NCBI GenBank assembly: GCA_002786065.1
Contig: NHNY01000009.1
Location: 310,001-374,000 of the forward strand
Length of the DNA stretch: 64,000 bases
From: Microcyclospora pomicola
Lineage: Eukaryota; Ascomycota; Dothideomycetes; Capnodiales
Direction: 5' to 3'
Under the pieces are notes generated by a model. The model searched no databases and was not told the origin of the DNA. It saw nothing but the letters and a program-made list of their open reading frames with translations. Each line of letters opens with the position of its first letter. Position 1 is the stretch's first letter. Made by a program: the position numbers and the translations under genes. Shown here one piece after another: positions 36,535-47,279 of this stretch.

Positions 36535-38045
36535 GAGTGTCAGATGTCTGCCTTATACCCCGACGAGCTTGAAGCTCCTGATGTTTTGTAACTGGGGCTC
36601 ATTGACATGTGCCCGGAAGAAGTCTATGCATAAAGCCAGAGTGCGAACTATGCTTTAAGATCATATGCTGTAAGATGGGCGCAGGTGGTGACATTCAAGG
36701 CTGATTCGTGTATGCACTACCATTATTCCATTGGAGCGAAGAGTGGTCGACCAATGCTGCGCTGCTGTGCCGTCAGCTGTAGGATGGGGAATGCGGTGAA
36801 GACATCACCTGAGTGATTCGTTTGTCAATCCCAGGTTGCTTCATAATCAGACCTCATGAAATGAGCTCGACATTACCATGCTGTTGACACGGCACAGCGG
36901 AGTTGCACATCGGATCCTGCGGCCTCTCGTTACATTATGCTGCAGTCGCCTGGCTGACCCCGAGTACCTACGCGATGTCAGCTCTAGACGTGTTGTAAGC
37001 TTCTTGAAGCGCAACAGGGTCGTCGCTCTACACGATGACGCTATGGCTCGCCACTGATAGAGCTAGACAAACCCTGACTGCCCTCCCGCATGTCTGATAC
37101 GTGGGAGGATGCCCCGGCCGGGACCAGACAACACAACACATGCAACGTGGAAACAGAATGGAGAGGAAACAACATGGTGACACGAGGACCATCACCGCCG
37201 ACCCACATTAATAGGAATCAGCCTCAAGCGGGTGGAAGTCATTCCGCAGCTCTCAAGATGGCCGCAGAACGTATTCGCGTACAGGAACGTTGCGATATGA
37301 TTGCTGCTGCATCAGCATCATGGTGACACTACTGCAGGCATCTTCCCGTCAGAGGACGAAGGAGTGCAAACTGGGTGGAGCGTCTTGCGTCGCGAGTGGG
37401 TGGTTCAAAAGCGTTGAAGTGATGGCCGGAATCCTGTTGCAGCATCTGAGCTCCTGCTGACGCGCGTTGAGGTTGTACGAGAGAGCAGTATCGAAACACA
37501 ACAGAAAGTGAGGTTGTGGTAGGCGTTGCTACAATACCCGCCCGCGCCGGAACATGTCGCTTGAGAAGGTATGGCAGTGCCGGTAGGTGTTCTCCAAGCA
37601 CCAATTTCACTCCTTGGGACCTTGTGGACTACGGTAATGATAGAGTCCGAAAATTGCGTAGTAGCGCCTCATATTTCCCAAAGCAGAACGGCCCCCATAT
37701 TGTGTCTAATACCGCTGCCTATCCTAGGACTCTACAACCAACACGAACGACACCCTTACTAGCGCTAGAGCTGAATCACACAATACCAGCACACGCTTAC
37801 AATGGATCATGAACAAGGACGTCCAGACCCATCCAGAGCTGACGAGATTCGACGTAAGCCTGCTTATGAGTCGGTTCTCGGCCCTGGTGTGAGACTTGAC
37901 AAGATAACGGAGTCACCACACGTGTGAGAGCCGGTCAATGTGCTTGGTTCGAGGACTTCCAACACTGTAAGTTTTCATTATCTGGAACCTGGATGGCTTG
38001 TATGTACAGAAGGGGCAACAATAGAGCTGTCTGGGATTTTCCCAA
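36535..38045. other. Intergenic between regulator and first cluster hydrolase
   Basis: 1.5 kb without a supported gene. It contains the regulator's promoter on the left and the 3' region of the hydrolase on the right. No RCGCCGAAG copy was found here, so the regulator may not autoregulate through that word. Confidence 0.5.
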
Positions 38046-39065
38046 TCACTTGAGCATCGCATCGATATCCATGGCCATACGCTGGAACCACTCCTCTCGC
38101 TTTGCCCACTGCGTTGCATCCAAGATGGGCATCTTGTCCCACGCATGAGCCACGTCGGGTTCGACTCTACCAGTGACTTGCTTACCCAAAAGAGTAAGAC
38201 GTTTGCGGAAGGTCTCGCAAGGTGGGCACAGAGGGTCGTCAGCTACAGGGTACAGAGCTATAGACTTAGGAAGCGCGGAATCCAGGAGAGCATCCGAAGC
38301 GGCACTTGGGGAGACGAACGGCGAGTCGATTGGAGTTCGCAAGGTGAACGCTCTATCCCAGGTATCATTCAAGAACCGGATGAGGAATGAACGGGGCTGA
38401 GGACGTGGGACGCGAAGGTCGGCGTTCGGATAGACAGAACAAATTCCACGAAGAGGTATGCGAGGACGAATCGTAGCCGTTGCTGCCAGCTCGTGCATCC
38501 AGAGCGGGACGGTCAAAGCGAGAGTGCCGCCGGCGCTGTAGCCGCAGAGGACAATCCGTGTAGGATCGAGATTATGTTTGATCGCACCCTCGGAGGCCAG
38601 ATATGAGATTGCGGCTGAAGCATCCATCCATGCAGAGGGGTAGGGATGCTCCGGGGCCAGGCTATACTCAACGCCGACGACTACTGGTTGCGTCGTTGCA
38701 GTGGCGAGGAGGGATGCGATCCATCGGGCGTTCATGCTAGGAACGCCGGAAGAGAAACCACCTCCGTGGAAGTCGATGACGAGAGGTTGCTTTACTTTGC
38801 TCCCGGAGGCCATCGAGCTCCGTGAAGAGTAGTGGAAGTGCAGACGAACATTTCCACGAGGAGAGAGCGAGGCAATAGTCTCTATGAATGTCGGCGGTGG
38901 TGGTCGGGGCTCTTGCTTGCGTTCTTGCTTATCATTGTAAGAGAGTAGGAATCGGACAATGGTGACCCTCAGCCAGAGGATCAGTTCGGTAGCCATGTCC
39001 GCTGTATTGTTGGTGTGAAGGAAGGAATTGGCCAGGAGGGAGATGTTACGAAAGATGGTAAGCAT
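38046..39065 (-). CDS. Alpha/beta hydrolase, hormone-sensitive-lipase type
   Basis: Single exon, 339 aa. The oxyanion-hole motif HGGGF is at about residue 100. YSLAPEHPYPSAW follows, then the nucleophile elbow GYSAGG with Ser177. An Asp in the PVADDPLCPP segment and a His in VAHAWDKMP complete the triad. The N-terminus (WLRVTIVRFLL) could be a membrane-associating helix. An in-frame ATG at 38996 (MATELILWL) is an alternative start that leaves a longer leader. The promoter has one RCGCCGAAG copy 46 bp upstream of the first ATG, which supports cluster membership. Likely an esterase or lipase acting on the pathway product; the substrate is unknown. Confidence 0.88.
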   Translation of the reverse strand: MLTIFRNISLLANSFLHTNNTADMATELILWLRVTIVRFLLSYNDKQERKQEPRPPPPTFIETIASLSPRGNVRLHFHYSSRSSMASGSKVKQPLVIDFHGGGFSSGVPSMNARWIASLLATATTQPVVVGVEYSLAPEHPYPSAWMDASAAISYLASEGAIKHNLDPTRIVLCGYSAGGTLALTVPLWMHELAATATIRPRIPLRGICSVYPNADLRVPRPQPRSFLIRFLNDTWDRAFTLRTPIDSPFVSPSAASDALLDSALPKSIALYPVADDPLCPPCETFRKRLTLLGKQVTGRVEPDVAHAWDKMPILDATQWAKREEWFQRMAMDIDAMLK

Positions 39066-39346
39066 GGGGTAAGCACACGAGGAGCACTCTTACGCCGACC
39101 TGCATAGCTAACGCCGAAGACATTGCAGGGCAAAGTCACATAACTCCGTTCTCGGTATAACAATCTCTCCGTTCGACAGCTCGATCACCGAATCAATGGG
39201 AATAATGTGTCTGGATCTCACCAAGAATGCAGGACTACTGCAGCTAGCCCTGATGTTCTCCCTTCCAACGCTCCAACCATTCTAATAAGGTGAGATTCGA
39301 ATGTGGCTTCGCTGTAGTCTGCAATCTGAAGTGCAACGAAACTATT
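39066..39346. promoter_or_regulatory. Promoter of the HSL-type hydrolase
   Basis: The 281-bp gap between the hydrolase start at 39065 and the 3' end of the FUS2-type hydrolase at 39347. It contains the 9-mer ACGCCGAAG at 39111-39119 and a related TACGCCGAC at 39091-39099. Confidence 0.5.
39111..39119 (+). promoter_or_regulatory. Candidate cluster motif RCGCCGAAG (ACGCCGAAG)
   Basis: Exact copy of the shared 9-mer, 46 bp upstream of the HSL-type hydrolase ATG. Confidence 0.5.
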
Positions 39347-40639
39347 TTAACGCTTGAGCGGAATGCGCCGGTCGATCCCAAACATGGCATCCAGCCACGC
39401 AAACGCCTTCAAGTTCAACACACCAAATGCACCAACTTTCGACTGCATCCCACCATCATATGAGTTTTCCGCCACCCACACGGCTCGCTTGTCGTCGCCC
39501 AAATGTGCCAGATTGTTGTAGATCTTATGTGTGCTGATCTCGGGCATGGCGTACATCGAGAAAGCTGCGCCCGTGACGAACACGGGACATCTCACCTTCT
39601 CCAACCAGTTGCTCTCGTCGCGCTGTTTGAAGGTGAACTCACGCATACGACCGAACACGGCTGCGGTCGAGTTGACGCCGAACATCCAGCGCAAGTGATT
39701 GAACTCCCAGCGTGTCTGTGGATTCGCCCAAGATAGTACGTTCACTAGCATCTCCCAGATTTCGTCGGGAACGAATCCACCAGCCTCGAACGAGTGGATC
39801 AAGAACTCGGGCATACGTCCCTTCAGCAGATCCCACATGTCATAGAAAGGATCGATGGAGACGCATGCTTTGACGCGTGGGTCTGATGCACCACGCAGAG
39901 CAAGGTAGCCGCCCACCGAGGAGCCTGCAATGGCCAGGCGGTCAAAGTCGAGGTTGTACTGTGGATTCTGCTTGGCTTGATCGAAGAGATGATCAATCAC
40001 TGGAGTCACGACCGTTTCCCAGTCCGGCCGCATGGGCAGACGGTCTCGTCGCAGGACGATGCCCTGGCCGGGACCTTCGAAGGTGACGACCGCGTAACCA
40101 AGCTCAAGCGCCTCTCGCGGGAGGATGAAGAAGATCTCCTCCTGTGTAGCATCGCCACCGACGGTCTGCAGCAAGACAGGTAGCTTGCCAGGTAGACGTC
40201 GCGAAGGGGCGGGCAGGTACAGATAGCCTGGCAGGGTGATGGAGTCGTAAGGAATGTCAAGCTTGATCACGCTCGCGTCCATCAAGTACTGTGCCTGGCT
40301 GAAATTGGAGAGAGACGTTTCCGAGACTTGGAGAATGCGCGGATCTTTGTGCGGATTGCGACCGTTGAGCATGAATTGGGCCGCTCGTTGGTAGTTGGAC
40401 GCGCGGAAAAATGCACGGCGTGCTGCTTCGCGGTTGGCCGCCTGTTCTGCTTCTGCGGCGCTCTCTTCAGCACGCTCTCCAGCTTCCATCCATGCTCGAT
40501 ACCAGCTCTCAGTGTCCTGATCACGGATTTTCGAGACGGCGTCGAGAAATTCCGCGATCTCGCAGCCCTCGTAAGGGGCGAAGCTCAGCAGCCTAAGCGC
40601 CTCGAAGTGGAAGAAATCAGATCTGAAAATGCGATGCAT
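39347..40639 (-). CDS. FUS2-type alpha/beta hydrolase of PKS-NRPS clusters
   Basis: Single exon, 430 aa. The N-terminus MHRIFRSDFFHFEALRLL with the segment SWYRAWMEAGERAE is characteristic of the Fus2-type hydrolase family, which is known from fusarin and cytochalasan clusters. A helical cap precedes the core (RRAFFRASNYQRAAQFML). Core signatures are VTFEGPGQGIVLRRD (about 185-200) and the nucleophile elbow AGSSVGGY with Ser241. The family acts on PKS-NRPS products after release (in fusarin synthesis on 20-hydroxy-prefusarin). It is divergent from the enoyl reductase gene, sharing a 293-bp promoter that has two copies of the cluster motif. Catalytic Asp and His should lie in the C-terminal 150 residues but were not pinned. 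Confidence 0.88.
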   Translation of the reverse strand: MHRIFRSDFFHFEALRLLSFAPYEGCEIAEFLDAVSKIRDQDTESWYRAWMEAGERAEESAAEAEQAANREAARRAFFRASNYQRAAQFMLNGRNPHKDPRILQVSETSLSNFSQAQYLMDASVIKLDIPYDSITLPGYLYLPAPSRRLPGKLPVLLQTVGGDATQEEIFFILPREALELGYAVVTFEGPGQGIVLRRDRLPMRPDWETVVTPVIDHLFDQAKQNPQYNLDFDRLAIAGSSVGGYLALRGASDPRVKACVSIDPFYDMWDLLKGRMPEFLIHSFEAGGFVPDEIWEMLVNVLSWANPQTRWEFNHLRWMFGVNSTAAVFGRMREFTFKQRDESNWLEKVRCPVFVTGAAFSMYAMPEISTHKIYNNLAHLGDDKRAVWVAENSYDGGMQSKVGAFGVLNLKAFAWLDAMFGIDRRIPLKR

Positions 40640-40740
40640 GATTGATTTCTGCGTTGTTTACACAACTTCTTGTTTGTTGGGGCCTTCTCTTAATATCATT
40701 TGGGGGATGGCTGTGCGCTTTCTCGGCGAGGATCCTCTTG

Positions 40741-40749
40741 CTTCGGCGT
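40741..40749 (-). promoter_or_regulatory. Candidate cluster motif RCGCCGAAG (minus strand)
   Basis: CTTCGGCGT on the plus strand, i.e. ACGCCGAAG on the minus strand, in the hydrolase/enoyl reductase promoter. Confidence 0.5.
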
Positions 40750-40790
40750 TGCATCTTCGGTGATCTCAGGTTTTCCTCACCGAGCATACG

Positions 40791-40799
40791 GCGCCGAAG
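40791..40799 (+). promoter_or_regulatory. Candidate cluster motif RCGCCGAAG (GCGCCGAAG)
   Basis: Second copy in the same promoter, 134 bp upstream of the enoyl reductase ATG, overlapping the palindrome CGGCGCCG. Confidence 0.5.
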
Positions 40800-40932
40800 C
40801 AGATCGACCCAGCCTCTGATCCGAACAGATATCCACGTATACGAGCGCAGCTTCTGTCTCGCGAAAGCAAGGGTAAGCGCGTGTCGACATCCATAAGTCG
40901 TTTTCTTCTGGTCGTCTTCATCATATCATATC

Positions 40933-42075
40933 ATGTCAGTGTCCAAAGAATCTATGGGGTTACCGCGTATCCAGAAAGCTCTGATCGCCAAAGCACCAGG
41001 TGTCATTGCTCTCGCGACGGTCAAAGTACCTCTGATTCAACCAGACCAGGTTTTGGTGCGAAGTGCCGCTGTCGCCCTCAATCCCTCCGACCATAAGCTC
41101 CTTGACCAGTCCACTACTGTGGGAGCCACCTGTGGCTGCGACTTTGCAGGCACCATTGTAGCGATTGGAGAAAGCGTCCGCAAAGGCCAATGGCACATTG
41201 GCGACAACGTCTTCGGGGTAGTCTTCGGCAGCAATCCGTCTGCAACAAATAATGGAGCCTTCGCACAGTATCTTGCGGCGTCGGCAGACCTATGTATCAG
41301 CATGCCGACTGGAATGGATTTCACCACTGCCGCTTCCATGGGTATGAGCACTATGACCGTCGGGTTGGTGTTTCGATCTCTGGGACTGGAGCCAATTTTG
41401 AACGACGATCCCATCACCCAACAAGGTAACAAAAAACAGCTGGTCCTCGTCCATGGCGGTGCCACTGCCACTGGTACCATTGCACTTCAATTCTTGCGTC
41501 TCGCCGGTTACACCCCCATAACGACCTGCTCGCCTGCCAACTTTGACCTGGTTTACTCACGCGGAGCAGCTATGGCTTTTGACTACAACGACACGAACGC
41601 CTGCATCTCCGCCATTCACGAATACACCCGACAGCAAGAGCAGCAACTAGGCTTCGACGGATTGCGTCTCGTTCTCGACTGCATTGGTTCTGCAACTACA
41701 CTCACTCTCTGCCAGCGCGTTCTTGCTAGCACAGGTGGCAATGCTCGGTATACTGCTCTGGAGGCTTTCCCTCGAAACCTCACGATTCGTCGGCGCAACA
41801 TCCTCCATGACTGGGTCCTCGGATGGACCATGTTCGGCGAAGAAGTCCGACTGGCAGGAGCCTACTACCGACCTCCCTTGCCTGCCGACAGGAAGTTCGC
41901 GGCCGAATGGGCGACCCTGGTGGCGGACGTGCTGGAACGAGGCAACTTGCAGGCACATCCCATCAGAGTGCACCAAGGAGGTTTGGCGGCGGTTGTCCCA
42001 CGCTTGCACCAACTGAGGGCTGGTAGGGTAAGAGGAGTGAAGCTAGTGTTCCCAGTAGGAAAGCAGAAGGCTTGA
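40933..42075 (+). CDS. Trans-acting enoyl reductase for the PKS-NRPS
   Basis: An NADPH-dependent medium-chain reductase of the LovC/ApdC/CcsC type that works in trans with highly reducing PKS-NRPS enzymes lacking their own ER. Single exon, 380 aa. N-terminal GroES-like domain: VLVRSAAVALNPSDHKLLD (about 40-58), GCDFAGTIVAIGESVRKG, and NNGAFAQYLAASADL. Cofactor-binding fold: LVLVHGGATATGTIALQFLR (about 170-188) and VLDCIGSATTLTLCQRVL. The C-terminal RVRGVKLVFPV is the usual end of the family. The zinc ligands of true alcohol dehydrogenases are absent, as expected for this group. Divergent from the FUS2-type hydrolase gene. Confidence 0.92.
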   Translation: MSVSKESMGLPRIQKALIAKAPGVIALATVKVPLIQPDQVLVRSAAVALNPSDHKLLDQSTTVGATCGCDFAGTIVAIGESVRKGQWHIGDNVFGVVFGSNPSATNNGAFAQYLAASADLCISMPTGMDFTTAASMGMSTMTVGLVFRSLGLEPILNDDPITQQGNKKQLVLVHGGATATGTIALQFLRLAGYTPITTCSPANFDLVYSRGAAMAFDYNDTNACISAIHEYTRQQEQQLGFDGLRLVLDCIGSATTLTLCQRVLASTGGNARYTALEAFPRNLTIRRRNILHDWVLGWTMFGEEVRLAGAYYRPPLPADRKFAAEWATLVADVLERGNLQAHPIRVHQGGLAAVVPRLHQLRAGRVRGVKLVFPVGKQKA

Positions 42076-42612
42076 AGGGGCGATTTATTCTACACTGCTT
42101 ACAGCGTAGCTTTAGCCTTGGTAGAGTCGTTCATACTCATCTTCAAAAGTTCGTGGTGTCATGCAGTTTTCTCGGATGATCGCCTTTCAGTTTGTGGCTC
42201 TGCATGGACGAACGCCGGTTCTGTCATGGTCGGATTGCTCTGGTACAAATCAGCGCAAGGAGAAAGACCGTGGATGCATGCAGTGCCGTACAACATGACG
42301 TTTATTGAATGGGAGTCGAGCATGTTGAAGCAGCGTGCACGAATGAACTTGTTGTCGGCACATCGCAGATCGCATCAAAAAGCATGAAAGAAGGGAGTGG
42401 TGGATAACGTCCGAGATCCGATCTTGCGTACCTCATAGCCCTCAGCGACTATACAACGCAGGACTTTCTCTCGGTCTCCACAAGCGGAGTATATAGAACT
42501 CTATAAAGCTCCACAATACATTGCAGGGAAGATAGAGCGGCATGTGCGCATGATGAAGAGACCTGATCATTGTGATCTATCTCACAGCCACTCTGCAGAC
42601 CTTGCAACGTCT
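42076..42612. other. Convergent 3' region between enoyl reductase and P450
   Basis: 537 bp between two gene ends. No supported ORF and no copy of the cluster motif, consistent with a terminator region rather than a promoter. Confidence 0.5.
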
Positions 42613-44168
42613 TCAACGCTTCACCTTCGTCAACTTCACCATGGATGCCCTCTTCTCCCACATGACAAAGGTCTTTTGCTCCTCCCATGCAAAGTCTTGT
42701 CCGTCCCTCTCCACATCGAATGTCCATAGCAACGTCGCGAGGATCATACGAATCTCCGACCAAGCTAGACTCTTTCCGAGGCAGTTACGAGGGCCGTTCG
42801 AGAAAGGCATGAATGCGCGCGCCTCGTGCGGATCCATCTGAACTCCGCCATTCTCTGGTGTCAGCCAGCGCTCGGGAATGAACTCATTCGCTTGAGCAAA
42901 GTTGGCGTCCGAGCGGAAGATGACATATTGTGATATGCCTACGGAGGTCTGATACGCAGGGCTCATTAGCAGGGCCATCATGAGGAGTGACAGGAGGGGT
43001 GCGTGCGTACCTTTGCAGGGAGTCTATGGCCGCATACGTTCGCCCCACCGTCTGGTACCAGACGTGGCAGCATTGTCGGTGTAGCGGGCGCCAAGCGAAG
43101 ACCTTCCTGGATGACAGCAGTCAGGAAGGGTAGAGTCGCCGTGCTGGTCATATTGATCTCGCTGTCATGCTTGAACGTTCGTCGAATTTCCTTCGCCAGT
43201 CTCTTCAGTTTGGCAGGATTCTGCAACAAGAAATGTAGGACACCAGTTAGTGTACTGGCCGTCGTTTCGCTCCCCGCAGTGACCAGGATATCGAACGTGG
43301 CATCGATTTCCTCACGCTTCATTCCCTTCTCGTCATTATGCCGACAGACGTATGTCATGAAGTCTGGCCGGTGTGGATCATCGCCTACAGCCAAGCGCTG
43401 GCCGACCTTGCCCTGCGAGAACTGGAAGCGGGCCATACGCTGTTCCCGAATCGACTTGGGAATGAGGTGTGGAGCAATGCTGGCAAGGAAAGGCGCGATC
43501 TTTAGATACGAGGAGAGAAGAACCAATCGCTTGAAATGAGCCAGCATGACTGCGAGCCAATAGTGGTATTCTTCCTTCTCCAGACAATCGAACGACTCGC
43601 CGAACTCCAGCTCGCCAGCAATATCGAACGTGGTGTAAAGGAAATAGTCCTTGATGTTGACAGCGCCTTGTTCAGATCGCTTCGACAGCCGGTCCATCAA
43701 CATGTCAACGTAGATCTGAAGAAAGTGCTCTTGACCTTTGAGGGCCCGATCTGAAAACGCATGAGCGAGAAGCCGGCGCATACGACCATGATCCTCGTTG
43801 CCGGCGGACAGAATCGTATGCGTCCCGTTCGGTGCAGGCAGATAGAACCTTGGATCTCGCGGGAAATTCTTGTCGCCACCATGATGGCCATAGATGTCCT
43901 GCCATGCCTGAGCGTCGCTGAATGAGAGCTCGTTGGTCGAGAAGCGTACCACCGGGCCATATTTGTCGTGCAGGCGCTTCAGATCATAGATGAAATTGCC
44001 TTTACGGAGCGACCGGGCAATCGGAAAGCCAGTAACAATCCAGCTGGTCGGCCCTGGGAACGAAGAAAGAGGATGAAAGAATATCGCGTAGATACTCGAC
44101 ATCAACCACCAGGCGGCGAATGCGCCGGGAAGATACAGCCATTCGCGGTCTATATTCATACTGGCCAT
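42613..44168 (-). CDS. Cytochrome P450 monooxygenase
   Basis: A microsomal haem monooxygenase, expected to oxidise the PKS-NRPS product. Two exons, 44168-43011 and 42948-42613, with a 62-bp GTACGC...CAG intron, give 497 aa. Splicing joins GHRLPAK to TSVGISQYV, a normal P450 strand. The N-terminal anchor is at about residues 8-32, followed by the proline hinge FPGP. The I-helix oxygen-binding motif is AGSETTAS; the ExxR of helix K is EGLR; the haem loop is FSNGPRNCLG with Cys442. The upstream GTG that extends the frame is not needed because ATG at 44168 precedes the anchor. It is divergent from the MFS exporter gene; the shared promoter has one cluster motif. Confidence 0.93.
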
Positions 44169-44908
44169 GATCACCCTTGATTGAGAGTAACTGTGGAAAC
44201 GAAAGCTGACAGAATCAGGAATGTAGTCAGAGAATCTTTTTTCGCAGCAGTGCGCAGTCCCCGGGTTCGTGGAGTCGCAGCAGCAGCAGCAACAGATATC
44301 GGCACGCCATTACCGTCGTGCTTCATCGAGGCCATTGAGGACTTCGGCGCCGACATAGGCATACCAGTGGCTTGTGATCGGTGTTCTGCTTCCGTCAGTG
44401 ATCTTTGGAGACCATCCTTCGTACATGTTCTGTCTTGTTAAATCCATTCGGTGCTCTCACCAAGCTTCGGGAAACGGGAGCCCCGAAGGCGCCTTTCTAC
44501 TGCATAGCCGACAGACATAGTCCTTTTTCCATTAGAGATGCGATGAACCATCCGGAGCAAATGCCGGGCTGTTCGGCGATTGTGCAGTGCTTTGTTCGGC
44601 TCGGATGAATTCGGTGGTCTGAGCTGGAGTTAAGCCAGAATTATCGCCGCGTTGTGTATTCAGAGAACGCCTAACGTGAGCAAGACATCAGGTTCACTAC
44701 AAGCGATATTGAGATACTCAACTGTGTCAGGGCGGCCCAATACCTATCCGAGTACGGGCAGCTGACGGCCGTATTGTGAGTTTAGCAGAAAGTATACATG
44801 TGAAATAGCATGGCATGCCACTAGATAGTCTGGTCGTCCACTCAAACACTACCAGAAAGTACAACCGGTGACCTTACATGTGATACAGTGGAGTCGAGGT
44901 GTTCTCTA
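44169..44908. promoter_or_regulatory. Divergent promoter of P450 and MFS exporter
   Basis: 740 bp. It contains CTTCGGCGC at 44342-44350 inside the longer palindrome TCGGCGCCGA (44344-44353). Short ORFs crossing it have no support. Confidence 0.55.
44342..44350 (-). promoter_or_regulatory. Candidate cluster motif RCGCCGAAG within TCGGCGCCGA
   Basis: Minus-strand GCGCCGAAG. The surrounding 10-bp palindrome (TCG and CGA half-sites) suits a dimeric zinc-cluster protein. Confidence 0.55.
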
Positions 44909-46722
44909 ATGTCGGACATGTCGGAACGAACCCCGCCTATGCCAGACGCTCAAAAGACATCAGTAGCGACCATGGTCAGTACGGATTCTGGGCAGCCCGT
45001 GAACGCTCAGCCAGTGCAAGACGAGAAGGATACTGGAGAGATGAATAGCAGTTCAACCACAGAGACCGCAGCGGTGGAACCTGCTACCCAAGCTGCTGCG
45101 AGGGGCTCTCGCTTCTGGCTTGTATTCGTGCCACTCTGCGCCGCTACTCTTCTCGCGGCAATGGAGTCAACAGTGACAGGAACAGCATTGCCAACGATCG
45201 CGACTAAGCTGAACGCAGGCTCGGAGTATTCGTGGTACATCAACGCATATCTGCTTGTCAAGTAAGTGGGATCTCAGGTAAGTATTAGAACAGCGCTGAC
45301 ACCGGTCACAGCACTGTGGCGATTCCGTTCTACGGCCAGTTCGCGTTCGTTTTTGGTCGTCGACATCCCGCTATCCTCGCCGTTGCCATCTTCATGCTTG
45401 GCAGCGGCATCAGCGGAGGTGCAACATCCAGCGGAATGATGATCGCTGGTCGAGCTATCCAAGGCGCCGGAGGCGCAGGTATCAGCGTTCTCACGCAGTT
45501 GATCGTCAGTGATCTGGTGTCAGTCCGAGAGCGAGGAAGGTTCATGGGAATCATTTTCGCTATCTTCGGAATTGGTACCGGCATCGGTCCAGTGATCGGA
45601 GGTGCCATCACGAACCACGGTGGCGACACTTGGAGATGGATTTTCTGGCTGAATCTGCCGATTTGTGCCATCACGCTCGTGTTGCAAGTCCTGTTCTTGC
45701 AAGTGACATATAAGAAAATGTATACTTTCCGGGAGAAGATGCAGCAAATTGACTGGATTGGGAACCTACTGCTCGTCGGATCAGCGGTATCGGTGCTGAT
45801 CGCCTTGTCGTGGGCTGACACCCTCTATCCTTGGTCGAGCTGGCATATTCTGGTTCCACTGCTCGTTGGATTCGGCGGAACTGCTGTGTTTCACACATGG
45901 GAGTCCGTGCAGACGCTCGCACGTCCGACTATCCCGGGATTTGTGTTTCGCACACGCACCAGTGCGATCGGGCTGATCCTCACCTTCTTCCAATCCATGT
46001 TGACATATTGGGTCATCTATTTCCTCCCGGTCTACTTTCAGTCAGTGCTATTGGTGTCGCCAGGGCGATCAGGCGTCTTGCTCCTGCCCGCAGTCTTGGC
46101 AGGAGTCCCAACAGCTATCGTGGCAGGCTGGGCCCTGAGCACTTGGGGCCGATACAAACCCATACACATCTGGGCGTTTGGTGTCACTACGCTGGGAGTC
46201 GGACTCTACATCAACCTGGACGCGCAGTCAAGTCTGGCCAAAGTGGTCTTGTACCAGATAGTGAGCGGACTGGGGAGTGGAGCCGTACTGACGACACTAC
46301 TGCCAGCTATCCAGGCAGCGCTTCCACCGGACGACATAACAAGCGTGACGTCGACATGGGCCTTCATTCGCTCGTACGGCAGTGTTTGGGGTATCGCAGT
46401 ACCATCTGCCATCTTCAATAGTCGCATTCGTACTCTTGTGTCGCGCATTTCGAATGCTCAAGTCCAGATGGCGCTGAGTGGGGGTAGTGCCTACGCGCAA
46501 ATCAACAGCGACCTGCTCAGCTTTCTTCCACCGGAGGTTGCGACCGAGGTTGTCGACGCATATTCTAACAGTCTGAAGCTGGTGTGGGAGGTGTGCGTCG
46601 CGATCTCAGGTGCCTGCTTTCTTCTCTGTTTCTTCGAAGCGGAGGTGTCCATGCGAACGACTGTCAACAAGGACTTTGGGCTGAAGGAGGAGAACAAAGA
46701 ACAGGCAATTGATGAGGTATGA
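44909..46722 (+). CDS. MFS multidrug/toxin exporter, DHA2 14-TM family
   Basis: Expected to export the cluster product by proton antiport at the plasma membrane; role inferred from family and position. Two exons, 44909-45261 and 45312-46722, with a 50-bp intron, give 587 aa. Splicing joins INAYLLV to NTVAIPFYGQFA. A hydrophilic Thr/Ser/Glu-rich N-terminus of about 70 residues precedes TM1 (FWLVFVPLCAATLLAAMEST). Signatures are TVTGTALPTIATKL after TM1, GAGGAGISVLTQLIVSD, and GIGPVIGGAITNHGG followed by TWRWIFWLNLP (motif C and the WRW loop of 14-TM drug antiporters). The C-terminus is cytosolic and Glu/Lys-rich. ATG 44909 is chosen over the upstream GTG at 44888. Confidence 0.92.
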
Positions 46723-47279
46723 CCGTATGAGGCTGGAGGTGATGTGGTGACATCCAGCCTGACGACGCACGTTAACCTCGTGACGAACTTGAGATAGCGA
46801 TCGTATAGGACTGGGACTGTCTGGAAAAGATCAAATCCCTCAATTCGTTGTGCTTAGTGGATGGGAGGGCAGAAAATCCTCGCGGACGTTCCCATCGATC
46901 CTGCTAATCTCCAAGGTCTTTGCTAGTAGCTTAGGCAGCAGTGAAATCGACTCGAAGCCATCTTTGCATCGTATTTAGCTTAATGAAAAGGAAGTAGCTC
47001 TATGGAGTTTCCAGACCGCAGCGCCGAAGTGGCGCAGACTTTTGGCTGACTAGGTACTTAGGTTGTCTGCGTACCTTATATATCTCCGCACCTATTCTTC
47101 CCATCACCAACTTCACTACTTACCGAACCACCTCGCTCTGACTACCTGCTCTACCTGTCTCTCACACACTGCGCTGCATTGACCCTCGCATCCGTTTGAC
47201 TCAATCTGCTCATCGAAGCTGCTGCCTCTTCCATGTTCGCTCCTATGCTTGTACCTTCGTCATTCACGTCTTGCCTGTC
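46723..47279. other. Convergent gap containing a promoter-like module
   Basis: 557 bp between the 3' ends of the MFS and membrane-protein genes. Unusually for a convergent gap it has GCGCCGAAG at 47021-47029, a TATATAT word at 47077-47083 and then about 130 bp of C/T-rich, leader-like DNA reading to the right. See findings. Confidence 0.45.
47021..47029 (+). promoter_or_regulatory. Candidate cluster motif RCGCCGAAG (GCGCCGAAG)
   Basis: Exact copy, 48 bp upstream of a TATATAT word at 47077, in a gap that has no start codon of a called gene. Confidence 0.45.

Larger units (their letters stand above)
40640..40932. promoter_or_regulatory. Divergent promoter of FUS2-type hydrolase and enoyl reductase
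   Basis: 293 bp between divergent starts. It contains CTTCGGCGT at 40741-40749 and GCGCCGAAG at 40791-40799, oppositely oriented copies of one 9-mer. The second copy is embedded in the palindrome CGGCGCCG (40789-40796), a plausible zinc-cluster binding site. Confidence 0.6.

Noticed and set aside
38145-38175. GGGTTCGACTC, tRNA T-loop-like
   Set aside because: It lies inside the hydrolase coding sequence and no cloverleaf can be built around it.
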